Of a stretch of 64,000 bases of DNA, positions 1 through 7,923 are shown one piece after another. The translations under genes were made by a program, and so were the position numbers. A model generated the notes under the pieces. The model was not told the origin of the DNA and did not search any database. It was given only the letters and a program-made list of their open reading frames with translations. The stretch spans positions 186,001-250,000 of the forward strand of contig NZ_CP019511.1 of assembly GCF_002002925.1 (NCBI RefSeq). Direction: 5' to 3'. This DNA is from Sphingomonas sp. LM7. Lineage in GTDB: Bacteria; Pseudomonadota; Alphaproteobacteria; Sphingomonadales; Sphingomonadaceae. Every line of letters starts with the position of its first letter. The first letter of the stretch is position 1.

Positions 1-1019
1 GGTGCGGTGGCGAGATAGAGGCAGGCCTGGGCGATGGCGAGTTCGCCCTCCGGACTGCCGAGAAAGTCGTAGGTGTCCTTGGCGGCAATGCACTGGACCA
101 GCGCCTGCGGGTCGGCGAGGCCGATATCCTCGACCGCGGCGCGCGTGAGGCGACGCAGCACGTAGAGCGGCTCCTCGCCGGCGGTGAGCATGCGCGCGAG
201 ATAGTAAAGCGCCGCCTGCGGATCGCTGCCGCGGATCGATTTATGCAGCGCCGAGATGAGGTTGTAGTGGCCCTCGCGGTCCTTGTCGTAGACTGCGACG
301 CGGCGCTGGAGGAAGTCGCCGAGCGCGGCCGGGGTGAGCGGCGCTTCGAAGCTCACGGAGAAAAGAGTCTCGGCCTGGTTGAGCAGGAAGCGGCCGTCGC
401 CGTCGGCGCTGGCGACCAGTGCGTCGCGCGCCTCGGGCGTAAGCGGGAGCGGACGTTCCTCGAGTTCCTCGCCGCGATCGAGCAGCTTGCACAGCGCCTT
501 GTGGTCGAGGCGGTGGAGGATGAGCACCTGTGCGCGGCTGAGCAATGCAGCGTTTAGCTCGAACGACGGATTCTCGGTGGTCGCGCCGACCAAGGTGACG
601 GTGCCGTCCTCGACATAGGGCAGGAAGCCGTCCTGCTGGGCGCGGTTGAAGCGATGGATCTCGTCCACGAACAACAGCGTCTTGCGGCCCATCCGGGCAT
701 ATTCGCGCGCCTCGGCAAAGACCTTCTTCAAGTCCGCGACGCCCGAGAACACCGCCGAGATTGCGACGAAACGCAAGCCCACGGCATCGGCGAGCAGCCG
801 CGCGATCGTGGTCTTGCCGGTGCCCGGCGGGCCCCACAGGATGATCGAGCTCAACTTGCCCGCTGCGACCATCCGGCCGATCGCGCCTTCGGGACCGGTG
901 AGATGCTCCTGGCCGACGACCTGGTCGAGTTGCTGGGGACGCAGGCGATCGGCGAGCGGGCCGCTGGTGGGCACCTCGACCGGGCCGGATTGTTCGTGGG
1001 TGGCGAAAAGGTCGGCCAT
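1..1019 (-). CDS. rarA: Replication-associated recombination protein A (RarA/MgsA), C-terminal part outside window
   Basis: AAA+ ATPase of the clamp-loader-like RarA family, which acts at stalled replication forks with SSB and RecA. About 339 residues are visible and the rest lies beyond base 1. The Walker A motif GPPGTGKTT is at about residue 61, followed by a Walker B-like FVDEIHRFN, the sensor stretch GATTENPSF and the C-terminal tetramerisation region beginning near HYNLISALHKS. The ATG at 1017-1019 gives the expected N-terminus (MADLFATHEQSGPVEV). The gene is divergent from the ubiM-like gene. No defect is visible in the part present. Confidence 0.93.
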   Translation of the reverse strand, partial: MADLFATHEQSGPVEVPTSGPLADRLRPQQLDQVVGQEHLTGPEGAIGRMVAAGKLSSIILWGPPGTGKTTIARLLADAVGLRFVAISAVFSGVADLKKVFAEAREYARMGRKTLLFVDEIHRFNRAQQDGFLPYVEDGTVTLVGATTENPSFELNAALLSRAQVLILHRLDHKALCKLLDRGEELEERPLPLTPEARDALVASADGDGRFLLNQAETLFSVSFEAPLTPAALGDFLQRRVAVYDKDREGHYNLISALHKSIRGSDPQAALYYLARMLTAGEEPLYVLRRLTRAAVEDIGLADPQALVQCIAAKDTYDFLGSPEGELAIAQACLYLATA

Positions 1020-1122
1020 GGCATTTCCAGATAGGCGGTCGGGCGGCGATTTGCACCCGCTTTGACCGTGCGCAACACGCCCGAAGCATCGGCGTGCAAG
1101 ATGCGCGTGAAGGAGAATGCGC

Positions 1123-2286
1123 GTGGATTGCGACGTGGTGATCGTGGGCGCTGGGCCGGCCGGACTGGCGCTGGCGCGATCGCTTCGCGATTGCGGGCTC
1201 GATATCGTCATGGTCGAGCGCCAGCCGCTGGCGGCGTTGACCGAGCCGCGCTTCGACGGACGCGAGATTGCGCTGACGCATGGGTCGGTGGCTATCCTCA
1301 AGGCACTGGACGCGTGGGCGCGACTCCCGGCGGCGGAGATCTCGCCGCTGCGGGCAGCGCGCGTATTAAACGGCGGTTCGCCGTTCGCGCTCGACTTCGA
1401 TGCGGACGGCGAGGGGCCGCTGGGCTGGCTGGTGCCCAATCATTGCATCCGCGCGGCACTGTTCGATGCGGTGCGCGGGCAGGCGGGGTTGCGCATCCTG
1501 ACAGGCGTAGGCGTCGTGCAGGCGCGGACCGGGCGCGCGGCGGCGGAGGTGGTGCTGAGCGACGGCGTGATGCTGCGGACGCGGTTGCTGGTGGCGGCGG
1601 ATTCGCGGCTGTCGGCGCTGCGCGATGCGCTCGGTATCCCGGCGGAGATCAACCGGCTCGGGCGATCGATGCTGGTGTGCCGGGTTCGGCATCCGCGCCC
1701 GCATGACGGGATCGCCACCGAATGGTTCGATCACCACCAGACGATGGCGATGCTGCCGCTGGGCGAGGGGATATCATCGGCGGTGCTGACGCTGCCCAGC
1801 GCGGCGATCGACCGCCTGATGGCAATGGATGACGCTGCGCTCGACAGGGAGCTGGGTGCGCGATTCGGGCGGTCGCTGGGACCGATAGAGGTCGCGGGTG
1901 CGCGGGCCGCCTATCCGCTGGTGACGAGCTGGTCGCGGCACTTCGCGGCAACGCGCGCCGCGCTGATCGGCGATGCGGCGGTGGGGATGCATCCGGTGAC
2001 GGCGCATGGCTTCAACCTTGGGCTGCGCGGGCAGGACCTGCTGGCGCGGCTGGTCCGCCAGGCGGCGCGGCGCGGGCGCGATCCGGGCGCGACGCCGCTG
2101 CTGCGCGCCTATGAACACAAGCATCGCGCGGCGTGCTGGCCGCTCTATGCCGGCACCAATCTGCTGGTGCGGCTCTACACCGACGAGGCGATGCCGGCGC
2201 GAGTGATGCGGCATGCCGGGCTGCGATTGGGGGCAACGCTTCCCTTCGTGCGTCCCGGAATCCGGCGGGTGCTGATGGCGCGCTGA
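1123..2286 (+). CDS. ubiM: FAD-dependent ubiquinone hydroxylase, UbiM type
   Basis: Class A flavoprotein monooxygenase of the UbiH/UbiF/COQ6 superfamily. It should hydroxylate the aromatic ring of a ubiquinone precursor at the inner membrane. The Rossmann motif GAGPAG lies at the N-terminus, and the second FAD motif GDAAVGMHPVTAHGFNLGL near residue 290 has the form typical of UbiM. A GTG at 1123 lies 7 nt behind the Shine-Dalgarno AAGGAG at 1110-1115; an in-frame ATG at 1117 is only 1 nt behind it, so GTG is preferred, giving 387 aa. Assignment to UbiM rather than UbiH or UbiF rests on recalled family motifs, so the regioselectivity is inferred. Confidence 0.75.
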   Translation: MDCDVVIVGAGPAGLALARSLRDCGLDIVMVERQPLAALTEPRFDGREIALTHGSVAILKALDAWARLPAAEISPLRAARVLNGGSPFALDFDADGEGPLGWLVPNHCIRAALFDAVRGQAGLRILTGVGVVQARTGRAAAEVVLSDGVMLRTRLLVAADSRLSALRDALGIPAEINRLGRSMLVCRVRHPRPHDGIATEWFDHHQTMAMLPLGEGISSAVLTLPSAAIDRLMAMDDAALDRELGARFGRSLGPIEVAGARAAYPLVTSWSRHFAATRAALIGDAAVGMHPVTAHGFNLGLRGQDLLARLVRQAARRGRDPGATPLLRAYEHKHRAACWPLYAGTNLLVRLYTDEAMPARVMRHAGLRLGATLPFVRPGIRRVLMAR

Positions 2287-2322
2287 ATTTTCTTGGGCGC
2301 GGGGGCTTGCGTGTGTTGTTTC

Positions 2323-2334
2323 AAGATATATCTT
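2323..2334. promoter_or_regulatory. Perfect 12-bp palindrome AAGATATATCTT, probable PadR operator
   Basis: The palindrome lies 34 nt upstream of the PadR gene start, in a short AT-rich stretch of an otherwise GC-rich gap. AT-rich dyads of this kind are common autoregulatory sites for PadR proteins. The site is seen directly; its use as an operator is inferred. Confidence 0.55.
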
Positions 2335-2368
2335 AGAGCCATCGAAACGCACACTAGAAGGATTTAAG

Positions 2369-2980
2369 ATGCGATTTGGATTTCACCACGGCCCGCGCGG
2401 CGGGCGTGATTGTGGCGGCGGACGCCATGGCCGTCCCGGTGGCTGGGGGCGCGGCTTTGGCGGCGGTCGCGGCGGTTGGGGCATGCACGACGGTCGAGAA
2501 GGCGGTCGGGGCGGCGGACGCGGACGGCGGATGTTCGACGGGGGCGAGCTTCGGCTCGTCCTGCTCAAGCTGATCGAGGAGCAGCCGCGCCACGGCTACG
2601 ACCTGATCCGCGAGATCGAAGAGCGCTCGGGCGGAGCCTATGCGCCTAGCCCCGGGGTAATCTACCCGACGCTGACGATGCTCGAAGACATGGCGCTGGT
2701 CGAGGCCAGGGCCGAAGGCGCGCGCAAGGCGTTCGCCATCACCGAGGCCGGCTCGGCCGAACTGGCCGGGAAGGCGGAAGAAGTCGCGGCGCTGTTCCAG
2801 CGGCTCGCCGAGCTCGGCGAGCAGCATGCCCGCACCAGCGGCGGCCCGATTCGCCGTGCGATGGGCAATTTGCGCGCCGTGCTGCAGGAGCGACTTGCCG
2901 GCTCGGAAGTTGATCCCGAGACGTTGCACGAAGTCGCCGCGATCCTCGACGAAGCGGCGCGGAAGATCGAGCGGCTCTGA
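2369..2980 (+). CDS. yqjI: PadR-family regulator with Gly/His/Arg-rich N-terminus, YqjI-like
   Basis: A 203-aa transcriptional regulator. Residues 1-50 are a Gly/Arg/His-rich extension like the metal-binding tail of E. coli YqjI. Residues 55-130 form the PadR winged helix (ELRLVLLKLIEE, HGYDLIREIEER, SPGVIYPTLTMLED), followed by a C-terminal dimerisation helix. YqjI is a nickel-responsive repressor of a neighbouring ferric-siderophore reductase gene; metal sensing here is an inference from the tail. The SD AAGGA precedes the ATG, and a perfect AT palindrome lies just upstream. The DUF2218 gene follows directly and is probably co-transcribed. Confidence 0.85.
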   Translation: MRFGFHHGPRGGRDCGGGRHGRPGGWGRGFGGGRGGWGMHDGREGGRGGGRGRRMFDGGELRLVLLKLIEEQPRHGYDLIREIEERSGGAYAPSPGVIYPTLTMLEDMALVEARAEGARKAFAITEAGSAELAGKAEEVAALFQRLAELGEQHARTSGGPIRRAMGNLRAVLQERLAGSEVDPETLHEVAAILDEAARKIERL

Positions 2981-3044
2981 CATGCCGCGACTGGAGATGC
3001 TGCGGCGCCGGCTGGGACTGGCGCCGCAGGGGAAGGAACTGGAT

Positions 3045-3368
3045 ATGACGATCACGACCGCGACGGCTTCGGCGCTGGTGCCCACTGCGAGCGCCAGCAA
3101 ATATCTCCAGCAGCTTTGCAAGCACTGGGAGCACAACCTCCAGGTGGAGTTCACTCCCGAGAACGGGACGGTGATCTTCCCCAGGGATGCGCGCGGAGCC
3201 GATCACCCCGGCGATGCAGTGGTGACGTTCAACGTCGCCGAGACCGGGCTCGACGTGCGGATCGACGCCTCCTCGGACGAACAGCTCGAAGGGCTGAAGG
3301 GCGCCGTCGCCCGGCACCTCGACCGCTTCGCCTTCCGCGAGGCGCCGCTCGGGTTCGACTGGCGCTGA
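3045..3368 (+). CDS. DUF2218 domain protein
   Basis: A 107-aa protein that is almost entirely one DUF2218 domain (SASKYLQQLCKHWEHNLQVE, then a C-terminal LKGAVARHLDRFAFRE). DUF2218 is often encoded beside, or fused to, siderophore-interacting flavoproteins, and PadR/YqjI regulators occur in the same neighbourhoods, so a role in iron or metal homeostasis is likely but unproven. The ATG at 3045 has a good SD (GGGGAAGGA). A further in-frame ATG at 2982, just behind the PadR stop, would add 21 basic residues. No reductase gene is adjacent. Confidence 0.8.
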   Translation: MTITTATASALVPTASASKYLQQLCKHWEHNLQVEFTPENGTVIFPRDARGADHPGDAVVTFNVAETGLDVRIDASSDEQLEGLKGAVARHLDRFAFREAPLGFDWR

Positions 3369-3371
3369 ACG

Positions 3372-6300
3372 CTATTTGGCGTTGGCGGTGCCGACGGACG
3401 GAAGCTCGAGCCCGTAGCGTTTGAAACGCTCGCGGACCCCGGCTTCGTTGCGGACTGCCGCGGCGGCGTCGGCGTCCGCCTTGGCCTTGTCGCCTTTTCG
3501 CGACCAGGCGAGTGCCCGGCCAAAAAGCGAAGACGTCAGGCTCGGCACCTTGGCCAATGCGCGATCGTAGTCGGCGATCGCCTCGTCGACGCGGCCCAGG
3601 CGCAGATACACCAGCGCGCGGCTGTCGAGGAATCCGGCGGCGTCGGGTTCCTTTGCCAGCGCGGCATTGCAATCCGCCAGCGCGCTTTCCAGCACCAGCC
3701 CCTCGGTCGCCTTGGCCCAGCACAAATTGTTCAGTTCCACCGGCTTGGTAGCCTTGGCGGTGGCGGCAGCCAGATCCTTGTCGGCGCGCACCTTGTCGCC
3801 GGCATGGATATAGGCGATCCCGCGCTGGGCCAGCAGACCCGGGCTGTCCGGCATCTTGGCGAGCGCCTTCGAATAGGTCGCGATCGCGCCGGGATAATCG
3901 CCATTGTCCGCCTGGAACTCGGCCTTGCCGACCAGCGCATCGACCATTTCTGGCTCCAGCCGAAGTGCGGCGTCGATATCCTGTTGGCGGCCTGCCTTGT
4001 CTTCCTTGGGACGGATGCCGGAGCGATTGAGATAGACATAGGCTTCGGGCTTGATCGCCAGCGCGCGATCATAGGCGCGCATCGCATCGTCGGGCTTGTC
4101 GAAGGCATTGTAGATATTGGCGGCCGCGACATGCGCCCAGGGTTCGTTGGGAAGCGCCGCGACGATTGCGGTGGCCTCCGCCAACGCTTCTTCGCGCTTC
4201 CCCTGGCCGCGAAAGATATTGGCGCGCATCAGATAGAGCTCCGACCAGGTCGGCATCAGCTTCAATGCCGCGGCGGAGTCGCGCAACGCCGCCTCGTCGT
4301 CGTGCGCCGCACGATGTGCCAGGGAACGGTGGCCGAGCGAGAAGGCATCGCCGGGATCGACGTCGAGCGCAGTGGTGAACGCCGCGACTGCGTCCTTGGC
4401 AGCGCCATTGCGAGCGGCCATCAACCCGCGGGCGCGTAAGGCGACCGGATTGCGCGGATCCAGCGCGAAGGCGGCGTCGATGTCCTTGGTCGCGGCCGGG
4501 TATTCCTCTTTCCAGACGCGCGCGATACCGCGATCGGCCATCGCCCAGGCATTCTTCGGATCGAGTGCCAGCGCACGATCGAAATCGGCGATCGCTTCGT
4601 CAAATCGTTCGCGGTCGAGCAGCAGGGCGCCGCGGTCGAGAAAACCCTGCGCCGTGGTGGGCAGGGTTTCGAGCATCTGCGCGATTTCCTGGTCAGTCGG
4701 GCGATACCGGGCGGGCCGCTGCAGATAGACGGCCTTTCCGGCCAGCTCCCGCAACGTCTTTTGCGCGGCAGGGGCGTCGCGGGCCGGGAATTCCGGCGCG
4801 ATGGCCCGCTCGGTCTTCTCGATCGTGAAGGCGTTGTCGACGAGCTTGCTGTGGCGGCGATATTCGATTCCCGCGACCGTCTGGTCGATGTCGCCGTGCG
4901 TGCCCGCCTTGGCCTTGTCGAAGCCGGGGGGCAGCAGGATAGTTTCGGAGACGCGGGTATAATAGGGGTAGGCGACGGCGAACGGCGCGTCGCTGTCCGG
5001 CCCCGGATCGCGGCTGAAATCGGCCTTGTAGCCGACCGAGGTTCCGTCGGTCAGATACCAGCCGCTGCTCCAGTCCATTCGCGCCATGCCCGTCAGCGAC
5101 AGGCGCTGCTCGCCGGTCGCAGGATCGAAGGCCGCTGACACCGTCCTGGCTTCGATGAAATCGTACTCGCCTTTCCAATAGTCGCGCAGTGCCCGCTCGC
5201 GTGCCTCGCCGGTCAGGTTGGCGAGGCCGAGATTGGCGGCCGTTGCCGAATCGCCGCGCATCACCGTTTCGATGGTGGTCGGCGCCGGGACGGTGAGGCC
5301 CGCGCGCGCGTCGATGCGGATCACGGTCTCGTGGCCGGGCTTGTCGAGCGGCTGCGGCTGCATGCGGACCAGCGCCGCGCCCTTCGCGGTGAGCGGCAGG
5401 CCCCAGCCGAAATCGGGCACCGCCAGGCGGTCGAGGCTGGCATCGCCGGTGCGGGTTCCGTCGAGCCAATAAGTCTTGCCCCCGATTACCGTGCGAACCA
5501 GCACGTGATTGAACAGCCCGACCATCGGCAGGCGCGCGTCGAGCCCGTCGCCGAAGGTGGTGCTGACTGCGACCGGCTCGGCCTCGATGCCCATTTCGCG
5601 CAGGAGCGCGAGGAGCAGCGCCGTCTTGCCCTTGCAGTCGCCGTAGCGGCGTCCCCAGGTGACATCCGCGTCCGCCGGAACCAGTCCGCCGGTGCCCATT
5701 GCCAGCGCGACGTAGCGGACCCGGTCCTGGACCAGCGAAAGTGCCGCTTCGGCGCGGCGCTTCGGATCCGGGGATGCGGCGAGGATACGGTCCAGCTCGG
5801 CCCGCAGCGGGCTTTGCGCCGGCAAGGCCGCGGCCTTTTGATAGAGCGGCGCCAAGAGCCCGCCCATGTCCGCCCAGGAGCGGAAATCGGTGGTCTCGAC
5901 CGTCGCGCCCAGTGCATAGCGCGACGGCGCGTATTTGGGCGGTTCGACCGGCTGGACCCCATCGACGGAGAATTCCACTGTCTTGCGATTGCCCGACTGG
6001 ATGGGCTTGAGCGCGGGAAGGCCCGCGGTCTGCCGCAGCTGCAGCGGCAGGCTGGATGGCCACTCGATGCGCAGGTGCAGCCGATCGACGGTCATGCCGT
6101 TCCATCCGCCGACGAGATGCTCGACATGGCCGTCCAGCACGGGATCGCTCGACGAGAGCGACGTCGCGAATTCGATGATGTCGCCGACCTGCAGCCCCTC
6201 GGGCTGGATGTTGGCAGTCAGCATGCCGTCGAGCGTCGCGCTTTCCAGGTTGGTTTCACGCCGCAGCACGGTGAACGTCTGGCCCGATGCCAGCACGTCG

Positions 6301-6635
6301 ATCACCTTGTCGCCGCGCCGGATCGTCAGCTTGTGCACCGTCAGCTCGTCGGTGTCCGGCCGCCAGGGGAAGGAGATGTTCCCCGCGGCGAGCCCCTGCG
6401 GCGTCTGGATCTTGACCGCGACTTCGGAGTAGATCGTCTGGCGGCCGGCTTCCAGCGTAACCTGCTGGTCCCACAACAGCATCCGGATCGCGGCATCGTC
6501 GGGCTTGGCCGGCGCCGGCGGCAGGGCGACCGGTTTCACCCAGGCGGGCACCGGGCCGATCACCGGCTTGTCGCCTGCGTATGCGGCAGGCGTGATCATA
6601 GTTGACGCCAGAAATGCGACGAGCAGCTTCCGCAC
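3372..6635 (-). CDS. DUF3857 / transglutaminase-like protein with TPR repeats
   Basis: A 1087-aa exported protein with an N-terminal signal peptide (MRKLLVAFLASTMITPAAYA). A DUF3857 domain spans about residues 50-230 and a transglutaminase-like core about 270-400, with an apparent Cys-His-Asp triad: Cys in RYGDCKGK near 333, His in FNHVLV near 377, Asp in WLDGT near 391. The C-terminal 450 residues are a run of TPR repeats (LDPKNAWAMADRGIARVWKE and similar). Such proteins are frequent in Bacteroidetes and sphingomonads and their substrate is unknown. It converges on the DUF2218 gene with a 3-nt gap. Confidence 0.85.
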   Translation of the reverse strand: MRKLLVAFLASTMITPAAYAGDKPVIGPVPAWVKPVALPPAPAKPDDAAIRMLLWDQQVTLEAGRQTIYSEVAVKIQTPQGLAAGNISFPWRPDTDELTVHKLTIRRGDKVIDVLASGQTFTVLRRETNLESATLDGMLTANIQPEGLQVGDIIEFATSLSSSDPVLDGHVEHLVGGWNGMTVDRLHLRIEWPSSLPLQLRQTAGLPALKPIQSGNRKTVEFSVDGVQPVEPPKYAPSRYALGATVETTDFRSWADMGGLLAPLYQKAAALPAQSPLRAELDRILAASPDPKRRAEAALSLVQDRVRYVALAMGTGGLVPADADVTWGRRYGDCKGKTALLLALLREMGIEAEPVAVSTTFGDGLDARLPMVGLFNHVLVRTVIGGKTYWLDGTRTGDASLDRLAVPDFGWGLPLTAKGAALVRMQPQPLDKPGHETVIRIDARAGLTVPAPTTIETVMRGDSATAANLGLANLTGEARERALRDYWKGEYDFIEARTVSAAFDPATGEQRLSLTGMARMDWSSGWYLTDGTSVGYKADFSRDPGPDSDAPFAVAYPYYTRVSETILLPPGFDKAKAGTHGDIDQTVAGIEYRRHSKLVDNAFTIEKTERAIAPEFPARDAPAAQKTLRELAGKAVYLQRPARYRPTDQEIAQMLETLPTTAQGFLDRGALLLDRERFDEAIADFDRALALDPKNAWAMADRGIARVWKEEYPAATKDIDAAFALDPRNPVALRARGLMAARNGAAKDAVAAFTTALDVDPGDAFSLGHRSLAHRAAHDDEAALRDSAAALKLMPTWSELYLMRANIFRGQGKREEALAEATAIVAALPNEPWAHVAAANIYNAFDKPDDAMRAYDRALAIKPEAYVYLNRSGIRPKEDKAGRQQDIDAALRLEPEMVDALVGKAEFQADNGDYPGAIATYSKALAKMPDSPGLLAQRGIAYIHAGDKVRADKDLAAATAKATKPVELNNLCWAKATEGLVLESALADCNAALAKEPDAAGFLDSRALVYLRLGRVDEAIADYDRALAKVPSLTSSLFGRALAWSRKGDKAKADADAAAAVRNEAGVRERFKRYGLELPSVGTANAK

Positions 6636-6736
6636 GATTTCCCCCCTGTTTTGCGGGAGCTTAACCGCGGGATTCGATCATTGCATCAAAAGATCGTTGT
6701 CCGTGTGTCGACCACGCCGGCGTCCGTTCGCAGGCT

Positions 6737-7885
6737 TCAGCCGCGGCGCGCCATCACCTCCAGATAGGTGTCGAGCACTTTCTGGTTGATTGCATCCCAT
6801 TGGTAGGCCTGCGCCTTGGCGTAGCCGGCGGCTCCCTGCGCCTTGTGAAGCGCGGGATCGGCGACGAGACGGGAGATCGCGTCGGCATAGGCTTCGCAGT
6901 CGCGAGGGGGGACAAGGAAGCCGTTTACGCCGTCCTCGATCAGATCGACGGCGCCGGTGGCGCGCGCCGCCACGACGGGCACGCCGCAGGCCATTGCCTC
7001 CAGCGTCACATTGCCGAAGGTCTCGGTGACCGACGGATTGAACAGCACGTCCATCGAGGCGACGGCACGGCCAAGATCGTCGCCGCGCTGGAAGCCCGCG
7101 AACGCCGCGTCGGGAACGCGCTCGGCGAACCAGTCGCGCGCGGGGCCGTCGCCGATCACCAGCACCCGGTGGCGGACGCCGCGCTCGCGCAGTGCGGCGC
7201 AAACGTCGGCGAAGATGTCGAGGCCCTTCTCAAGCACCAGCCGGCCGAGGAAGCCGAGAGCGAATTCATCATCGGCGATGCCGAGGCTGCGGCGCCATTC
7301 GAGATCGCGGCGCGCGGGGTTGAAGCGGGCATGGTCCACACCGCGCGACCAGATGCGGATCGGCTTGGTGACGCCCCATTCGCGCAGGAGCTCGGCGGTG
7401 GACTCGCCGGGCGTGACGACCTGATCGACGCGGTTGTAGAAGCGGGTCAGCCCCTTGATCATCAGCGGCGCGAGAAAGCCGATGCCGTAATAGGCGGGAT
7501 AGGTCTCGAAGCGGGTGTGGAGCGAGGCGACGGTGGCGATGCCGTTGTCGCGCGCCCAGCTGACGGCGCGGTGGCCGAGCACTTCGGGTGCCGAGACATG
7601 GACGAGATTGGGCTTGAAGGTGGCGAGGTCTTCGCGCGTCGTGCGCGGCAGATGCCAGGCGAACTTGTATTCGGCACGCCCGCCCGGGACGGGAAGCGCG
7701 GGAACGCTGACCAGGTCGCCGGTGGGCGGGAAGGCAGGCGTATCGGTGGTCGGCGAATAGACCCGCAGCGTGACGCCCTGACGCAGCAAATGGCCGGCGA
7801 GCATGTTGAGCGCCTGGTTCGCGCCGTCGCGGACGTAATTGTAATTGCCGCTGAACATGGCGACGCGGAGGTTGAAAGGTTGCAT
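6737..7885 (-). CDS. Glycosyltransferase, GT4 family, GT-B fold
   Basis: A 382-aa cytosolic or membrane-associated glycosyltransferase. The N-terminal acceptor domain begins VAMFSGNYNYVRDGANQALN, followed by a GT1/GT4 donor-binding domain with LGFLGRLVLEKGLDIF and the EX7E-type motif in NPSVTETFGNVTLEAMACG. It resembles the MgtA/PimB-like mannosyl- and sulfoquinovosyl-diacylglycerol transferases (SLHTRFETYPAYYG), so glycolipid synthesis is plausible, but donor and acceptor cannot be read from sequence. It lies downstream of, and on the same strand as, the histidine kinase gene. Confidence 0.85.
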   Translation of the reverse strand: MQPFNLRVAMFSGNYNYVRDGANQALNMLAGHLLRQGVTLRVYSPTTDTPAFPPTGDLVSVPALPVPGGRAEYKFAWHLPRTTREDLATFKPNLVHVSAPEVLGHRAVSWARDNGIATVASLHTRFETYPAYYGIGFLAPLMIKGLTRFYNRVDQVVTPGESTAELLREWGVTKPIRIWSRGVDHARFNPARRDLEWRRSLGIADDEFALGFLGRLVLEKGLDIFADVCAALRERGVRHRVLVIGDGPARDWFAERVPDAAFAGFQRGDDLGRAVASMDVLFNPSVTETFGNVTLEAMACGVPVVAARATGAVDLIEDGVNGFLVPPRDCEAYADAISRLVADPALHKAQGAAGYAKAQAYQWDAINQKVLDTYLEVMARRG

Positions 7886-7923
7886 GAGGCGGCGGGCTTA
7901 GCCGCGGCGCGAGCAGCGGGCAA

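Noticed and set aside
241..1281. Minus-strand open frame of 346 codons across the rarA start
   Set aside because: Out of frame with the clear RarA translation and crossing the ubiM start; low-complexity Arg/Pro-rich product.
5331..6605. Plus-strand open frame of 424 codons inside the DUF3857 gene
   Set aside because: Antisense shadow; the minus frame encodes a signal peptide, DUF3857 and a transglutaminase triad.
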